Assembly (NCBI GenBank): GCA_018303325.1
Contig: JAGVYH010000047.1
Location: 1 to 46,081, forward strand
Reading direction: 5' to 3'
Length of the DNA stretch: 46,081 bases
DNA from: Candidatus Woesearchaeota archaeon
Lineage (GTDB): Archaea; Nanobdellota; Nanobdellia; Woesearchaeales; DSVV01
Made by a program: the position numbers and the translations under genes. The stretch's first letter is position 1, and each line of letters opens with the position of its first letter. The notes under the pieces were generated by a model. That model was not told where the DNA came from, searched no databases, and saw only the letters and a list, made by a program, of their open reading frames with translations. Shown in pieces: positions 25,024 to 33,743 of this stretch.

Positions 25024-25377
25024 ATGAAATTTAAATATTGGATGCAAATATGGAATTTGAGCAATAAATACAGATTTTCAAAGATAGGTTTCTTTAAGTT
25101 TTTTATAGGTTATATGTTCTCTCCCAATTACAAACTCGTTTATGTACTCGACAAAAAAAAAGATGCAGTTATTGGTTTTAATTTTATCGAGCATAACCGC
25201 ATAAAACGGCTTGTTGTGGATGAAGAATACAGAGGAAAAGGTATTGGAAAAAAGCTTGTTCCTGATTATTGTAATTTAGTCTGTACAGATAAAAAGAGGG
25301 ATGCTGTACGGTTTTATCAGAATCTAGGGTTTAAGATATTTTTTGAAGACAAACATATAGTCAAATTAAAAAGATAA
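25024..25377 (+). CDS. Short GNAT-family acetyltransferase
   Basis: 117 residues, the only plus-strand gene between 16.3 and 33.7 kb. Motif A, IKRLVVDEEYRGKGIGKKLV, contains the acetyl-CoA pyrophosphate loop R-G-x-G-I-G-K. Motif B follows as FYQNLGFKIFF. The N-terminal helices are shorter than usual (typical GNAT about 140-170 residues), so the substrate site may be reduced. TATA box AAAATATAAAT near 24992-25002 fits a leaderless mRNA. Within a sugar cluster it might N-acetylate an amino sugar made by the adjacent DegT enzyme, but that is only inferred from position. Confidence 0.8.
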   Translation: MKFKYWMQIWNLSNKYRFSKIGFFKFFIGYMFSPNYKLVYVLDKKKDAVIGFNFIEHNRIKRLVVDEEYRGKGIGKKLVPDYCNLVCTDKKRDAVRFYQNLGFKIFFEDKHIVKLKR

Positions 25378-25443
25378 GCTTAATAATCTGAACATTAACT
25401 AAATTAGTGAACCTAACTAATTTGTAAAGTTCTCTGCTCTTTT

Positions 25444-26619
25444 CTACTCTACCAACTCTTTTATACTATCACATATAAAAGTTATATCATCACTACTTAT
25501 TCCATGATGTACAGGTAAACTCAATGCTTCTTTTGCTATTTTTTCTCCTATAGGGAAATCACCTTCTTTATAACCAAATTTTTCTCTATATATCGGCATA
25601 AGTGGAACAGGTAATGGGTAATGTACTGAAGTACCAATTCCCTTATCTTTTAATTTTTGGATTAATTCATCTCTTTTTGTTTTTGCAGATTCATTATCAA
25701 TTAATATTTGATAAAACAAATATACATGTTCAATATCACCTACAATCTGTGGCAGCTTTATTGCTTTAGTTCCCTTTAATTCTTTTTCATATAAATTTGC
25801 ATTTTTTTGTCTTATTTTTATAAGACTTTGAAGCTTGTCTAATTGTGACACACCCATTGCAGCACCAACTTCAGTCATTCTAAAATTGTACCCAATTTTA
25901 GTTACATGGTATATCCATGGTCTTTCTGTTTGTGTTCTTAACCATGTACTTCTGTCAATCCCAAACGCTCTTAATAAAGTTGCATCTTCTGCAATTTTGT
26001 CATCATTTGTTACTACCATGCCGCCTTCTCCTGTTGTTATATGTTTTACAGGATAAAAGCTAAAACATGCTGCATCTGTATCTAATGAGCCAATTAGTTT
26101 TCCATTAAACTTAGCAAGAGGAGAATGGGCAGCATCTTCAATAATAAATAAATTATTCTCTTTTGCTATGCTGATTAGTTTATTCATTTCAACAGGGTGA
26201 CCAGCGAAATGTACAGGAATAATTGCTTTTGTTTTATCAGTTATTTGTTCTTTTACAGATTCCATGTCCATATTGTAATTATCAATTCTTACATCTGCGA
26301 ATTTAGGTGTAGCACCACAATACATCACTGCATGTGCAGTAGCAACATGTGTTTGTGTTGGCACTATTACTTCATCACCTTTACCTAATCCTTTTGATAG
26401 CAAACAAAGATGTAAAGCTGCTGTTGCAGAATTCACAGCAACAGCATGTTTTGCATTGCATAATTTAGCAAATTTTTGTTCAAATTCCTTTGTTTTTGGA
26501 CCATGAGCCAACCACCCGGATTTCAAGACTTCACTTACTGCATCAATCTCTTTTTCATCTATTGGCACTTTTCCAAAAGAAATATTCTTTATACATTTAG
26601 TATCTATATTTTGGTTCAT
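25444..26619 (-). CDS. DegT/DnrJ/EryC1-family sugar aminotransferase
   Basis: 391 residues from ATG 26619, preceded by AGGTGAG (26624-26630), which decides against the ATG at 26637. PLP fold type I: NSATAALHLCL near residue 55, EDAAHSPLAKF, and the PLP Lys in FSFYPVKHITTGEGGMVV (about residue 180). RAFGIDRST and IGYNFRMTEVGAAMG are family hallmarks. It transfers an amino group, usually from glutamate, to a nucleotide-linked keto-sugar. It is the last gene of a minus-strand run starting at 33525 and follows an epimerase by 49 nt, suggesting they act in sequence to make an amino sugar. Confidence 0.9.
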   Translation of the reverse strand: MNQNIDTKCIKNISFGKVPIDEKEIDAVSEVLKSGWLAHGPKTKEFEQKFAKLCNAKHAVAVNSATAALHLCLLSKGLGKGDEVIVPTQTHVATAHAVMYCGATPKFADVRIDNYNMDMESVKEQITDKTKAIIPVHFAGHPVEMNKLISIAKENNLFIIEDAAHSPLAKFNGKLIGSLDTDAACFSFYPVKHITTGEGGMVVTNDDKIAEDATLLRAFGIDRSTWLRTQTERPWIYHVTKIGYNFRMTEVGAAMGVSQLDKLQSLIKIRQKNANLYEKELKGTKAIKLPQIVGDIEHVYLFYQILIDNESAKTKRDELIQKLKDKGIGTSVHYPLPVPLMPIYREKFGYKEGDFPIGEKIAKEALSLPVHHGISSDDITFICDSIKELVE

Positions 26620-26668
26620 ATTTCTCACCTTTTTCATAAATAAAAACTTATAATTCCTTTACTTATTT

Positions 26669-27646
26669 TTATATTAATCTACTGAATTTTTCCACCCGTC
26701 TCTTATACCATTCTTCGACTTTAAGGATACCTTCAGGTAGATTTACTTTTGGTTCATATCCTAATCTTTTTTTTGCCTTATCAATGCTTATTGCAAGTTC
26801 AGGATGTGTTATATCACCTTTTCTTTGCTCCTCTTTAATAATTCTAACCTCATTTGTGTTTTTATTATCAACATTTGTTTTAACCAATTCAGCTATTTCT
26901 TGGATTGAAGCAAGCGATGTATACCCACCATTAATATTAAATACATCATGCTCAATATCACTTTTATATGCAAGACTTGTTCCTTCCACTATATCTTTTA
27001 CATAACTAAACTGCCTTTTTTGGGTGCCGTCGCCTTTTATGATCAGTGGTTCTCCTTTGATAGCATTTAAAATAAATGAAGGAATAACAGTGTCTGAACT
27101 GCTTCTTGGACCATATATACTTGAATATCTTAAACAGATTGAGCTGATTTTAAACATTTCATAATAATATCTGCAAAGCTGCTCCCCCATTACTTTAGTC
27201 CATCCATATAAATTTTTAGGGTTTAATGGGTGTTCCTCAGTGATTGGCAAATGTATAGGTTCACCATATACAGACCCAGAAGAAGCAAAAATAATTTTCG
27301 TGTTTCTTCCATTTTCAAGATTTTTCTTTGCAGATTCAAGGATATTTAAAACACCAGTTACATTAACCATTATTGTTTTGTTTGGATACTCTAATGAATA
27401 AGGAATTCTTGTTACTGCAGATAGTATAAACGCTGCATCAGTATTTTTCATTACTTCTTCTACCTCTTTTTTGTTAGTTATATCCCCTAAAACGAAAGTA
27501 GCATTATCAGAAATATACTCTCTTTTACCCCAGTCCAAATTATCAAACGCAATAATTTCATCTTTTTTAAAACCATCTTCTATAAATTTATCAACTAAAT
27601 GGCTTCCAACAAGACCTGCTGCGCCGAATACAACAACTTTTTTCAT
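26669..27646 (-). CDS. NAD-dependent epimerase/dehydratase (SDR) 1
   Basis: 325 residues, extended SDR. GAAGLVGSHLVD (residues 8-19) binds NAD, with Ala in place of the second Gly of the common GGAGFIG. The active site has SSGSVYGEP and LYGWTKVMGE (Y-x3-K). YSSIYGPRSSSDTVIPSFI and GDGTQKRQFSYVKDIVEG are typical of UDP-GlcNAc/UDP-glucose 4-epimerase-like enzymes. The C-terminus keeps LGYEPKVNLPEGI. A GGAG site lies 8 nt before ATG. It probably epimerises or dehydrates a UDP-sugar used by the adjacent aminotransferase. Exact sugar unknown. Confidence 0.85.
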   Translation of the reverse strand: MKKVVVFGAAGLVGSHLVDKFIEDGFKKDEIIAFDNLDWGKREYISDNATFVLGDITNKKEVEEVMKNTDAAFILSAVTRIPYSLEYPNKTIMVNVTGVLNILESAKKNLENGRNTKIIFASSGSVYGEPIHLPITEEHPLNPKNLYGWTKVMGEQLCRYYYEMFKISSICLRYSSIYGPRSSSDTVIPSFILNAIKGEPLIIKGDGTQKRQFSYVKDIVEGTSLAYKSDIEHDVFNINGGYTSLASIQEIAELVKTNVDNKNTNEVRIIKEEQRKGDITHPELAISIDKAKKRLGYEPKVNLPEGILKVEEWYKRRVEKFSRLI

Positions 27647-27789
27647 TTTTGTTACTCCATGTTTCCCTCTATTTTTTCAATGAACTTTTGAGATTTTTAA
27701 AATTAAAACAAATTATTGCTTTATATTAATCTTTCTTTATTTTACTTAACAACATCTTTTTGAATAATCACGAAAACTTGACTTATTTA

Positions 27790-28956
27790 TCATTTACTAC
27801 TAATCTTTTCATATATCTTTATATATCTTTCAACGATGCTATCAAAAGTAAAGTTATTAAGTATTTTTTCTCTTCCTTTTTCACCCATCTCTTCGGCAAT
27901 TTTTGGATTATTTAGCAAGAACAATATTTTTTCTGCTAATTGCTCAACATTATACACTTCAACAAGAAATCCAGTTTTTTTGTCATCTATTACATAAGGC
28001 AATCCGCCTACATTTGTACCAACTGCTGGTAATTTAGCCATCATACTTTCAAGTAATGCTTGTGGCATACCATCACGATATGTTGGAATCACAAACATAT
28101 ATGATTGCATCTGCAGATTAATTATTTCTTTATGTGATAACTCTCCATGAAATACAAAATTATCACTTACCTTAAATTCATCCATCATACTTTGTAAGTG
28201 CTTCATATATTCAGGTGATGCCTTGCTAATTACGTTTACCTTTATTGATGGATATCTTCTTTTAACTATACTTATAGATTTTATCATCTCTTCAATACCC
28301 TTTCCCTCAAGGTTACCACCAATAAACAAAATGTCTTTTCTTTTTTTAGCTGTTTTTTCTGTTAAGTATTCATTAGGATCTATACCCCTTCCTAATATGT
28401 TAATTTTCTCTTCAGGTATTTTATAGTATTTACTTACTATATCTGAAGTAGTAGGGTTACTAAATGTGACAGCATTTGCTCTTAAAATACTCGTTGCTTC
28501 AATTATTTTTGTAAAATTATTGTAAAAATACCTTGTCCACTTATCATGTGCTTTCCACGGAAATTTAAACGGGTTAAGCGGTGTTGATGCAGACGTATAA
28601 TCATTAATATCCACAAGCAATGGTTTTCCATTAAAATATGCAAATGGTGCATCTCTTGTATCTAATGCATGTACTGCATCACAATTTTTTGCAATAGACC
28701 TATTAATCCAAGAAAAAATAGAGGAATAAAAACTAAATAATAATCTTTCATTTTTAGGAAGGGTTATTCTATGAACAATACAATTCTTATTATAATTTTC
28801 TTCCTTCGCAAGTCCATTATATTCTCCAAACTTTAAGCTTATAAACTCCAGCTTAAATCCTTTTTCACTTAATTTGTCAGCCAAGAGCCTAGTCCTATTT
28901 CCAGGACCACTTCTTATAATTGGTGGAAATTCATGCGTAAAAAAAAGTATTTTCAT
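27790..28956 (-). CDS. GT4-family glycosyltransferase
   Basis: 388 residues, GT-B. It begins MKILFFTHEFPPIIRSGPGN, a typical GT4 N-terminal strand and Gly loop. The donor domain has ILFIGGNLEGKGIEEMI, VIPTYRDGMPQALLESMMAK (E-x7-E equivalent) and LPAVGTNVGGLPYVI. Cytosolic, membrane-associated by family analogy. It lies in the minus-strand sugar operon. A TATA-like GTATATATG at about 29001-29015 could add a promoter inside the run, giving a leader of roughly 25 nt. Acceptor and donor unknown. Confidence 0.88.
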   Translation of the reverse strand: MKILFFTHEFPPIIRSGPGNRTRLLADKLSEKGFKLEFISLKFGEYNGLAKEENYNKNCIVHRITLPKNERLLFSFYSSIFSWINRSIAKNCDAVHALDTRDAPFAYFNGKPLLVDINDYTSASTPLNPFKFPWKAHDKWTRYFYNNFTKIIEATSILRANAVTFSNPTTSDIVSKYYKIPEEKINILGRGIDPNEYLTEKTAKKRKDILFIGGNLEGKGIEEMIKSISIVKRRYPSIKVNVISKASPEYMKHLQSMMDEFKVSDNFVFHGELSHKEIINLQMQSYMFVIPTYRDGMPQALLESMMAKLPAVGTNVGGLPYVIDDKKTGFLVEVYNVEQLAEKILFLLNNPKIAEEMGEKGREKILNNFTFDSIVERYIKIYEKISSK

Positions 28957-29114
28957 TGTAACACGTCTCTTTTGTATTTTTTATTATTCTCTTTTTCGAG
29001 TCTACATATATACTTTTTATTCCCATTTTGGTTTAATACCGCGTTGCTTACTGCGGTTTGGTTCGGGGATGCCAATGTTTTGTTTTATTTATGGTTTTTT
29101 CAATTGTTCTTATT

Positions 29115-29588
29115 TTAGTGCTTTGCAGTTAATCTCTTCTTTATGTCCGTTATAAACACCATACCTTTTTCATACTCTTCTTCTTTAGGTGCCCATTCTG
29201 GGAAACTTTTGTGTTCACTATTATTAATATATGGACCATCAATAAACTCATATAAAACTGAATCTTTTTTTAATGCTATAAAATTATGCCATGTGTTCAT
29301 TTGAATCTCAGCACCATTATTTTCACCTTTTCCAGAGATTATACAATATTCTTTAATGCCGCCAAAATCATCATATTCTACAACTAAAAATTTTCCACAA
29401 AGTGCAATGAATACTTCTGTTTTATGCAAATGCTTATGCGGCGGAATATAACTATCAGGCTGCACTGCATTTATCATCCGTTGTATGTTATCTTCTTGTT
29501 TGCTATAGCAGTAAATCACTCTCTTCCTTTTACTTTTTCTTGATAAGCCTATCTGTTCTTCTATAATTTTTCTGTTTATATATTTCAT
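29115..29588 (-). CDS. wbuC: WbuC-family cupin
   Basis: 157 residues. The cupin core has the metal-binding pattern PPHKHLHKTEVFIAL (H-x-H-x4-E) near residues 49-63 and a later His in NTWHNFIALK (about residue 100). The flanking QPDSYIPPH and FPEWAPKEEE strings are characteristic of WbuC proteins found in bacterial O-antigen and capsule clusters. Its exact reaction is not established; it is thought to be a cupin metalloprotein in polysaccharide assembly. It sits 50 nt downstream of an epimerase gene in the minus-strand run. The clear bacterial-type affinity suggests horizontal transfer of part of this island. Confidence 0.8.
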   Translation of the reverse strand: MKYINRKIIEEQIGLSRKSKRKRVIYCYSKQEDNIQRMINAVQPDSYIPPHKHLHKTEVFIALCGKFLVVEYDDFGGIKEYCIISGKGENNGAEIQMNTWHNFIALKKDSVLYEFIDGPYINNSEHKSFPEWAPKEEEYEKGMVFITDIKKRLTAKH

Positions 29589-29638
29589 TTTTTGATCCTG
29601 TGTTTTTATACAATTACTATTTGTTTATTCTTTCTATC

Positions 29639-30625
29639 TTACTCTTTTTTATTTAACACATCTGTTTTTCTAAAAAATTCCATATACTTTTCTATTCCTT
29701 TTTCAATGGAATATTTTGGCTCATATCCCAATAATTTTTTTGCTTTTGATATATCTAAAGTCCCTCTATTTGGTCTATTCTCATCATCACCTACATTCTT
29801 ATAATCTATTATAATATCTGGAATAAACTGCTTAACTATCTCTGCAAATTCTTTCAAACTTCTTCCTTCTCCTCTTGTAATATTAAATGTTTGATCCTTT
29901 GCATTTGGTGACTTTATTGCTAATATAAACCCATCTGCAACATCTTCAACATAACTAAAATCAAGCTTTGAAGTACCTCCATTGTTCAGCACAAGAGGTT
30001 TTCCACTAAGTGCTTCTTCAACAAAAATTTGTGAAACTCTTTTATTTGCATCTGTTGGCCCATATACAGCAGAAGGTCTTATTATAACATATTCCTTTTT
30101 ATACATGCTGCAGAATGATTTTGTAATTATTTCCCCAGACAATTTTGTTGCACCATATACTCCTTTAGGATTCTTTGGGTGCTCTTCGTCTGCAGGCACA
30201 TACTGAAAATCTCCATAAATCATGCTTGAAGAAGTATAAACAAACCTTTTTACAAAATCCATATCTTTTATAGCTTCAATTACATTGATAGTACCATTAA
30301 GATTAACTTCTGTAGCATCTTCTGATAACTGGTCAGAGATTGTCGCAATTGGAACAGCAGCGAGATGTACAACAATTTTCGGCTGATATTTTTTTAGAGT
30401 GGCTGATAAAAGACCTTTATGCCTAATGTCACCTTTTACGATAGTCACTCTGTTTTTTAGCCAACTTAATCTGTACTCCAAATATTTATTATACCTACTA
30501 ATTAATGGGGAAATATAATTAGAAAAATTATCATATATAATTACTTCATCACCTTCTTCAATTAATTTTTTAGCAATATATGCGCCTATAAATCCTGCAC
30601 CACCTGTTAAAAAAACCTTTACCAT
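29639..30625 (-). CDS. NAD-dependent epimerase/dehydratase (SDR) 2, UDP-glucose 4-epimerase-like
   Basis: 328 residues from ATG 30625. AGGTGGG (plus 30632-30638) lies 6 nt upstream and decides against the ATG at 30649. NAD-binding FLTGGAGFIGAY, active site SSSMIYGDFQ and VYGATKLSGE (Y-x3-K), then RPSAVYGPTD and KLDFSYVEDVADG, and C-terminal LLGYEPKYSIEKGI. These fit GalE-like sugar nucleotide 4-epimerases. It is separated from the upstream radical SAM gene by repeat A3, which could split or tune the operon. Confidence 0.85.
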   Translation of the reverse strand: MVKVFLTGGAGFIGAYIAKKLIEEGDEVIIYDNFSNYISPLISRYNKYLEYRLSWLKNRVTIVKGDIRHKGLLSATLKKYQPKIVVHLAAVPIATISDQLSEDATEVNLNGTINVIEAIKDMDFVKRFVYTSSSMIYGDFQYVPADEEHPKNPKGVYGATKLSGEIITKSFCSMYKKEYVIIRPSAVYGPTDANKRVSQIFVEEALSGKPLVLNNGGTSKLDFSYVEDVADGFILAIKSPNAKDQTFNITRGEGRSLKEFAEIVKQFIPDIIIDYKNVGDDENRPNRGTLDISKAKKLLGYEPKYSIEKGIEKYMEFFRKTDVLNKKE

Positions 30626-30706
30626 CTTTGTCCCACCTTTTTCCTTCAAGTTAATTCTTTATAATTTCACATTTTTTAATTTCAGATTCTTTATCATTAA
30701 TATGTA

Positions 30707-30855
30707 TATATACTAAATGTCCTTAACTTCCGAACTAAAATTAGGGACATTTGTATATCTCGGAAATCTGTGGATTTCTGAGAAGTTAGAAAGCTTTGCT
30801 TTCCAACTTATAAAAGGAATTAGTTTGTTCGAAAACTAATTCCTTTTAGTATATA
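30707..30855 (+). repeat. Family A multi-hairpin element, copy A3
   Basis: Closed by TATATACTAAA (left) and TTTTAGTATATA (right). Hairpin 1 AAATGTCCTTA/TAGGGACATTT; hairpin 2 CTCGGAAATC/GGATTTCTGAG, which differs from A1 by paired changes; hairpin 3 AAGTTAGAAAGC/GCTTTCCAACTT; hairpin 4 AAAGGAATTAGTTT/AAAACTAATTCCTTT with the TTCG loop region. It lies 31 nt after the stop of the upstream radical SAM gene, between two genes transcribed in the same (minus) direction. Confidence 0.85.
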
Positions 30856-30886
30856 ACAATTAATTTTTGAATAAATTAATCCCTGT

Positions 30887-32410
30887 TTACTTTCCATAAA
30901 ATAACACCCTTGAAACTACGGACTTAAATCCCCTATAAATTCTATTAATATCACTTAAAGAATTTATTGACTTAAGATTTTGAATTATTATACTTGGGCT
31001 TGTATAATAATTAATATACATTTTTCTTAAAACACCTTCTAATTCCTTTCTTGAGAGATGTTCAGTTCTTATAATTGGTCCTTTTGAACCATCCAAGTCT
31101 TCCCATGAGTCTAAGCATAGTAATCCCTTTTCTTTACATTCTTCGTATAACTTTGTTCCTGGAAATGGCGATGCTAATGCAAACTGTACATAATCTGCAC
31201 GAAGTTCTTTTGCAAAATTTATTGTTTCTTTTATTGTTTTATTGCTTTCTTTTGGAAGTCCTATAATAAAGCTTCCAGATGCACAAATGTCGGCTTTTTT
31301 AGTTATTCTAACTGCATTTCTAATTTGTTCTTTAGTAATCGCTTTATTACTCTCTTTTAAAATTTCTTCTGAACCTGATTCAAATCCATAAAATATTTCT
31401 ATGCAACCGGCTTTTTTCATTAAAGAAAGTATTTCTTCATCAATATTATTAACCCTTGCCATACAATGCCAGCTTAATTTAAATTTCCTGTTTATCATTT
31501 CATTACATAATGATTTTACATGTTCTTTATCAACAATAAATGTGTCGTCGTCAAAATAAATCCCATTAATATTATATTTTCTGATAAGCACTTCTATTTC
31601 ATCACATATATTTTTTGCACTTCTTGTTCTCCAAACGTGTCCAGTAAAAGTATCAGGCCAATGGCAGAACGTGCATCTGGCAGGACAACCCCTGCTACTT
31701 AACATGAGGGCAGTATTTGAACCAGCATAAAATGCTTGTTGATAATCTATTATCTTAAAATCATCTCTGTCAGAAAAAGGTAAACTATCTAAATTTTCAA
31801 TTAGTTTTCTATCCTGATTTACAACTGTTTTGCCATCCTTTCTGTATGTTAGTCCGTCTACACTTTTTAAGTCAATCTTTTTTTCCAAGGCATAACACAG
31901 AGCCCTTGCTGTAAACTCAATTTCTCCTCTTAAACAAAAATCAACAAAAGAATAATTGTCAATAATTTTTTTGTGATCATAAGTTATGTGTGGACCAACA
32001 AAAGCAGTTAAACAATTGACTTCATTTTTTAATTTAAATCCAGTTTCAAGGTCGTAGTTTAATGATGGAGCACTAACTTCTATAAATACAATTGATGGTT
32101 TTTCTTTCTTTACTTCTTCTACAAACTGATTTATACCATATTCTTTTTCAACTGCATCAATGCCTTTTGCATCAAATCCTTCTTTTTTTAATAAGGCAAG
32201 AGTATATGCTAAATATATTGGGAAAGTTAATATTTTGTCTCCTCTTCTATGTGGCCATCTTATGTTGCTTCTGGTGCCGTAACCTTTTCCTGGCCATGGT
32301 GGATTTGCAATAATTATTTTTAATTTTCTTTTTTCAATATTCTCCTTAGTTTCTTTGTCTGCTACACTTTTTTTTGTATTTTTTAATTCATCTTTTATTC
32401 TTTCTTCCAT
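30887..32410 (-). CDS. Cobalamin-binding-type radical SAM enzyme 2
   Basis: 507 residues. After a charged N-terminal extension (1-28), a Rossmann B12-binding-like domain starts at KIIIANPPWPGKGYG and includes AFVGPHITYD and CLRGEIEFTA. The cluster motif CPARCTFC (C-x3-C-x2-C) lies near residue 235. The barrel ends with FALASPFPGTKL and the C-terminus has NYYTSPSIIIQNL, paralleling enzyme 1 (21109-22551), so the two are paralogues. Its ATG overlaps the end of the zinc-ribbon epimerase gene by 16 nt, with AAGGGA as ribosome site, so translation is probably coupled. Substrate unknown; co-location suggests a nucleotide sugar or glycolipid. Confidence 0.87.
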   Translation of the reverse strand: MEERIKDELKNTKKSVADKETKENIEKRKLKIIIANPPWPGKGYGTRSNIRWPHRRGDKILTFPIYLAYTLALLKKEGFDAKGIDAVEKEYGINQFVEEVKKEKPSIVFIEVSAPSLNYDLETGFKLKNEVNCLTAFVGPHITYDHKKIIDNYSFVDFCLRGEIEFTARALCYALEKKIDLKSVDGLTYRKDGKTVVNQDRKLIENLDSLPFSDRDDFKIIDYQQAFYAGSNTALMLSSRGCPARCTFCHWPDTFTGHVWRTRSAKNICDEIEVLIRKYNINGIYFDDDTFIVDKEHVKSLCNEMINRKFKLSWHCMARVNNIDEEILSLMKKAGCIEIFYGFESGSEEILKESNKAITKEQIRNAVRITKKADICASGSFIIGLPKESNKTIKETINFAKELRADYVQFALASPFPGTKLYEECKEKGLLCLDSWEDLDGSKGPIIRTEHLSRKELEGVLRKMYINYYTSPSIIIQNLKSINSLSDINRIYRGFKSVVSRVLFYGK

Positions 32411-33525
32411 AACAATCCCTTTTCTTGTAGCTCCTCTGTTGCTTGCTCAACTTTATCAATAGCTTTTACATTAGCAGACCATTCAGAAAGTAATCTCATT
32501 CCTTCTTCAAAATTAACTTTTGGATTATAATCTAACTTGCTTCTTATTTTTGTAATATCTGAAAAGCAATGTCTTACATCTCCATCCCTAAATTGCGCAG
32601 TTATTTTTGGTAGAATCTGTTTTTTGTGCAATTTAGCAATAATTTCTGCAATTTGTTTAATAGTCACTTGATTTCCTGCTCCGACATTAAAAACTTCATA
32701 ATTCGCTGCATTGCTTTTCATTGCAAGAATATTTGCCTCAACAATATCAGTGACGAACACAAAATCCCTGCTTTGATTGCCGTCTTCAAATACAAGCGGC
32801 TGATTGTTGTTCTTTATTCTGCTCATAAATATTGCTGCAACACCAGTATAAGGATTGCTTAAGCTTTGCCTTGGACCATAAACATTGAAATATCTCAATG
32901 CTACTGTTGGAATACCATATACTTTTCCTATGTTAATAACCATATCTTCTTGATCTTTTTTAGTGAGAGCATATATAGAATTTATTTCCTGTTTTTTAGT
33001 TTCTTTTGTTGGTATCGGTTTTAGTAACTTACTACAATTAGGACAATAGACTTCCCAATCATTATTTTTCATCTGTTCTATTGGCCTTAATTTTGCATTA
33101 ACTTCACCACAATTTTCACATAAATAAGAACCTTCACCATAAGTGCTCATACTAGAAGCAACTATAAGCTTTTTTACATCATGCTCTTTATTTACCAATA
33201 TATCAAGCAAATTTGCAGTTCCGAGTGTATTTACATCAACATATCTTTTTATTTGGTACATGCTTTGCCCAACACCAACCATTGCAGCTTCATGAAATAT
33301 TATTTCAACATCTTCAATAGCTTTTTGGACAACAGAAGCATCTCTTATGTCACCACATATAAATTCTGCGTTAGGGTTTAAATATTTTGGAACACCCCAA
33401 CTTGAATGAACTTGAGGCTCTAAATTGTCAAGAATTCGCACATCATTACCATTCTCAATTAGTTTGTCAACTATAAAGCTGCCTATAAAACCTGCACCCC
33501 CTGTTACAAGTATTTTTTTAATCAT
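32395..33525 (-). CDS. dTDP-L-rhamnose 4-epimerase-like SDR with zinc ribbon
   Basis: 376 residues from ATG 33525; GGGTGAGG just upstream decides against the GTG at 33537. NAD-binding VTGGAGFIGSF, active-site SSMSTYGEG, then an insertion with two Cys pairs, CENCG (about residue 136) and CPNCS (about 161), separated by LRPIEQMKNNDWEVY, before the catalytic YALTKKDQE (Y-x3-K). This Cys-pair insert next to YGEG, together with a Pro-x-Pro-(T)-x-E string after it, matches my memory of dTDP-L-rhamnose 4-epimerases (EC 5.1.3.25). A zinc ribbon is inferred from the four Cys. It is the first gene of the minus-strand run, overlapping the next gene by 16 nt. Confidence 0.82.
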   Translation of the reverse strand: MIKKILVTGGAGFIGSFIVDKLIENGNDVRILDNLEPQVHSSWGVPKYLNPNAEFICGDIRDASVVQKAIEDVEIIFHEAAMVGVGQSMYQIKRYVDVNTLGTANLLDILVNKEHDVKKLIVASSMSTYGEGSYLCENCGEVNAKLRPIEQMKNNDWEVYCPNCSKLLKPIPTKETKKQEINSIYALTKKDQEDMVINIGKVYGIPTVALRYFNVYGPRQSLSNPYTGVAAIFMSRIKNNNQPLVFEDGNQSRDFVFVTDIVEANILAMKSNAANYEVFNVGAGNQVTIKQIAEIIAKLHKKQILPKITAQFRDGDVRHCFSDITKIRSKLDYNPKVNFEEGMRLLSEWSANVKAIDKVEQATEELQEKGLLWKKE

Positions 33526-33712
33526 TCTTTTCCTCACCCATAATTATAATTTTATAATGAATAACTTTAATTGGTTGTATTATCAAATTTTAGTAGATAT
33601 TAAATATAAAAACTAAAACTCATAAACAATCCACCATTTATATGTATTATGAAAATTAACTGTATAATTGTATAATCAATACTTTTGTGTATACTCAAAT
33701 GTGATAATAAAA

Positions 33713-33722
33713 CATATAAATA
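33713..33722 (+). promoter_or_regulatory. TATA box fixing the start of the GT4 gene at 33744
   Basis: CATATAAATA directly abuts the first ATG (33723), too close for transcription to start before it. The next in-frame ATG (33744) is 22-31 nt downstream, exactly where a leaderless start is expected. Confidence 0.55.
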
Positions 33723-33743
33723 ATGCACTTAACTCCATTTTTC

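Noticed and set aside
29030-29075. Short inverted repeat ACCGC/GCGGT upstream of the GT4 gene at 27790-28956
   Set aside because: Only a 5-bp stem with a 10-nt loop; too weak to call a regulatory site.
30707-30855. Family A elements as simple intrinsic terminators
   Set aside because: They are too long, are multi-hairpin with conserved inner arms and closing repeats, and A3 lies between co-directional operon genes; termination may be a side effect but does not explain the conservation.
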